Below, piece by piece: positions 63,101-64,000 of a DNA stretch of 64,000 nt. Below the pieces are notes generated by a model that did no database searches, was not told the origin of the DNA, and was given only the letters and a program-made list of their open reading frames with translations. The first letter of the stretch is position 1. Each line of letters starts with the position of its first letter. The translations under genes were made by a program, and so were the position numbers. Source of the stretch: Taenia hydatigena (Eukaryota; Platyhelminthes; Cestoda; Cyclophyllidea; Taeniidae); NCBI GenBank assembly GCA_036345935.2, contig JADWOT020000001.1:9780315-9844314 (forward strand), given 5' to 3'.

Positions 63101-64000
63101 CCATCGTTTTCACGTGCAGCAAAAAATGACAAATCTGCTATGCGATACAGGGGCAGATAGAAATGCGGCAATTCCAAAACTGCAGATCCCCCGTTCAACA
63201 TCGAGTTTAAAATTAAGTGGTGTCAGAATTATACCGATATTGCCCCTTTGTTATACGGAGAAAGTGGTTTCGATGATTGTCTACCAAATCCACGAAAAAA
63301 TCAAGTTGGCGTGAGTGATGCCTCATTAACACTACAGCACATCGTACGATAGCGGTTTAGGAGGCATTACACAGGCGTCAAAGTAACATAATATGGGTTT
63401 TTATATTACATTATTGAATGTAAAGCGAATAAACATTGATAACTGTCATGCGAATGTACTCCTGAAGTAGTACCATTGAATGAATGCCGACAAACTACTA
63501 TTTTTATAATCTGGTGAGAGATATGACTTTAAGGTTAGTTGGAGCCTCATCAAAAGGCAGCCAACTCAATTATTTAGGTGAACACAAAGACTGAAAGGAG
63601 CTCTAACACTGTTAGTGCATGGTGGCAAATAAGTGAAGACAACTACCTACCACCGGGATCGGTGGAGTCTGTGATAATGACATCATACTTCTCCCCCTTG
63701 GTCGCGTGCTCCTTCAGAAAAGCGAAGCCATCAGCAACATGAACGGACACCTTCGGGTGGTCTAGGCCCGACGCGGTAAAGGGAAGATACTTGCGAGACA
63801 GGTCGAGCACCATACCATCGATCTCTACGAGGTCAACATGTTGCACACACTGATGCCGAACGACCTCCCTTGCGACACCACCGTCACCGCCACCGACAAT
63901 TAGAACGCGGCGCGGATTAGGATGCACGCTCAGGGGGATGTGGGCAATCATCTCCTGGTAGAAAGTCTCATCCCTTTCGGTCAGCTGGGTACGTCCATCA
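60126..64000 (-). CDS. SRM: Spermidine synthase (partial, runs off the right edge)
   Basis: The product transfers an aminopropyl group from decarboxylated S-adenosylmethionine to putrescine in the cytosol. Exon 64,000-63,651 holds the active-site half: DETFYQEMIAHIPL, the nucleotide-binding VLIVGGGDGGVAREVV, VEIDGMV, VADGFAFL and IITDSTDPGG; it ends at a G/GTAGGT donor in phase 1. Exon 62,265-62,182 continues in phase (PSTPLFNKEYFQLLSQAL, then EDGIICNQ) to a GTGAGT donor. A probable third exon is 61,272-61,178, with YLHLQRTL where the family has WLHL. A further exon near 60,870-60,790 is tentative. The last, 60,314-60,126, has CKFYTKAVHKAAFALPKCYE, matching the family's YY..DVH.AAF.LP. The 5' end lies beyond the window. 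The usual TIPTYPSGQIGF block is not clearly visible. Confidence 0.88.

Overview
This looks like a stretch of an invertebrate animal genome, most likely a flatworm; the phylum is inference. The signs are metazoan H2A genes ending in a histone 3' stem-loop, a spermidine synthase split by GT-AG introns, possible introns of about 26-45 bases, a decayed Ty3/gypsy element, a tRNA-derived relic and a 6.4 kb satellite array. Gene density is low and much recognisable coding sequence is broken.

Layout. (1) 1-32 kb: mostly non-coding, holding a 2-kb gene-bearing unit three times on the minus strand (1-2.0, 12.5-14.5 and 27.8-29.5 kb). The middle copy keeps a long open exon; the outer two are broken. A plus-strand gene at 16.5-17.4 kb, with an F-box-like N-terminus, shares its C-terminal domain with them, so the region reads as a small F-box-type family cluster, possibly FBXO4-like. 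A tRNA-Ser(AGA)-like relic lies at 8.0 kb. (2) 32.26-38.7 kb: about 118 tandem copies of a 53-bp monomer. (3) 39.7-41.4 kb: a two-exon gene of unknown function converging on a broken AGC-type protein kinase copy. (4) 44.1-53.95 kb: a large imperfect palindrome (arms about 4.75 kb, spacer about 0.35 kb) with divergent H2A genes near its centre and gypsy fragments at both outer ends; beyond the right arm the gypsy pol continues to about 56 kb. (5) 60.1-64.0 kb: minus-strand spermidine synthase exons running off the right edge.

The most notable result is in the palindrome. Its arms differ by scattered substitutions over most of their length, including next to the spacer, yet about 0.82 kb spanning H2A promoter, coding region, stem-loop and downstream element shows no difference I could find. 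That is the pattern expected of local gene conversion between two inverted histone genes.
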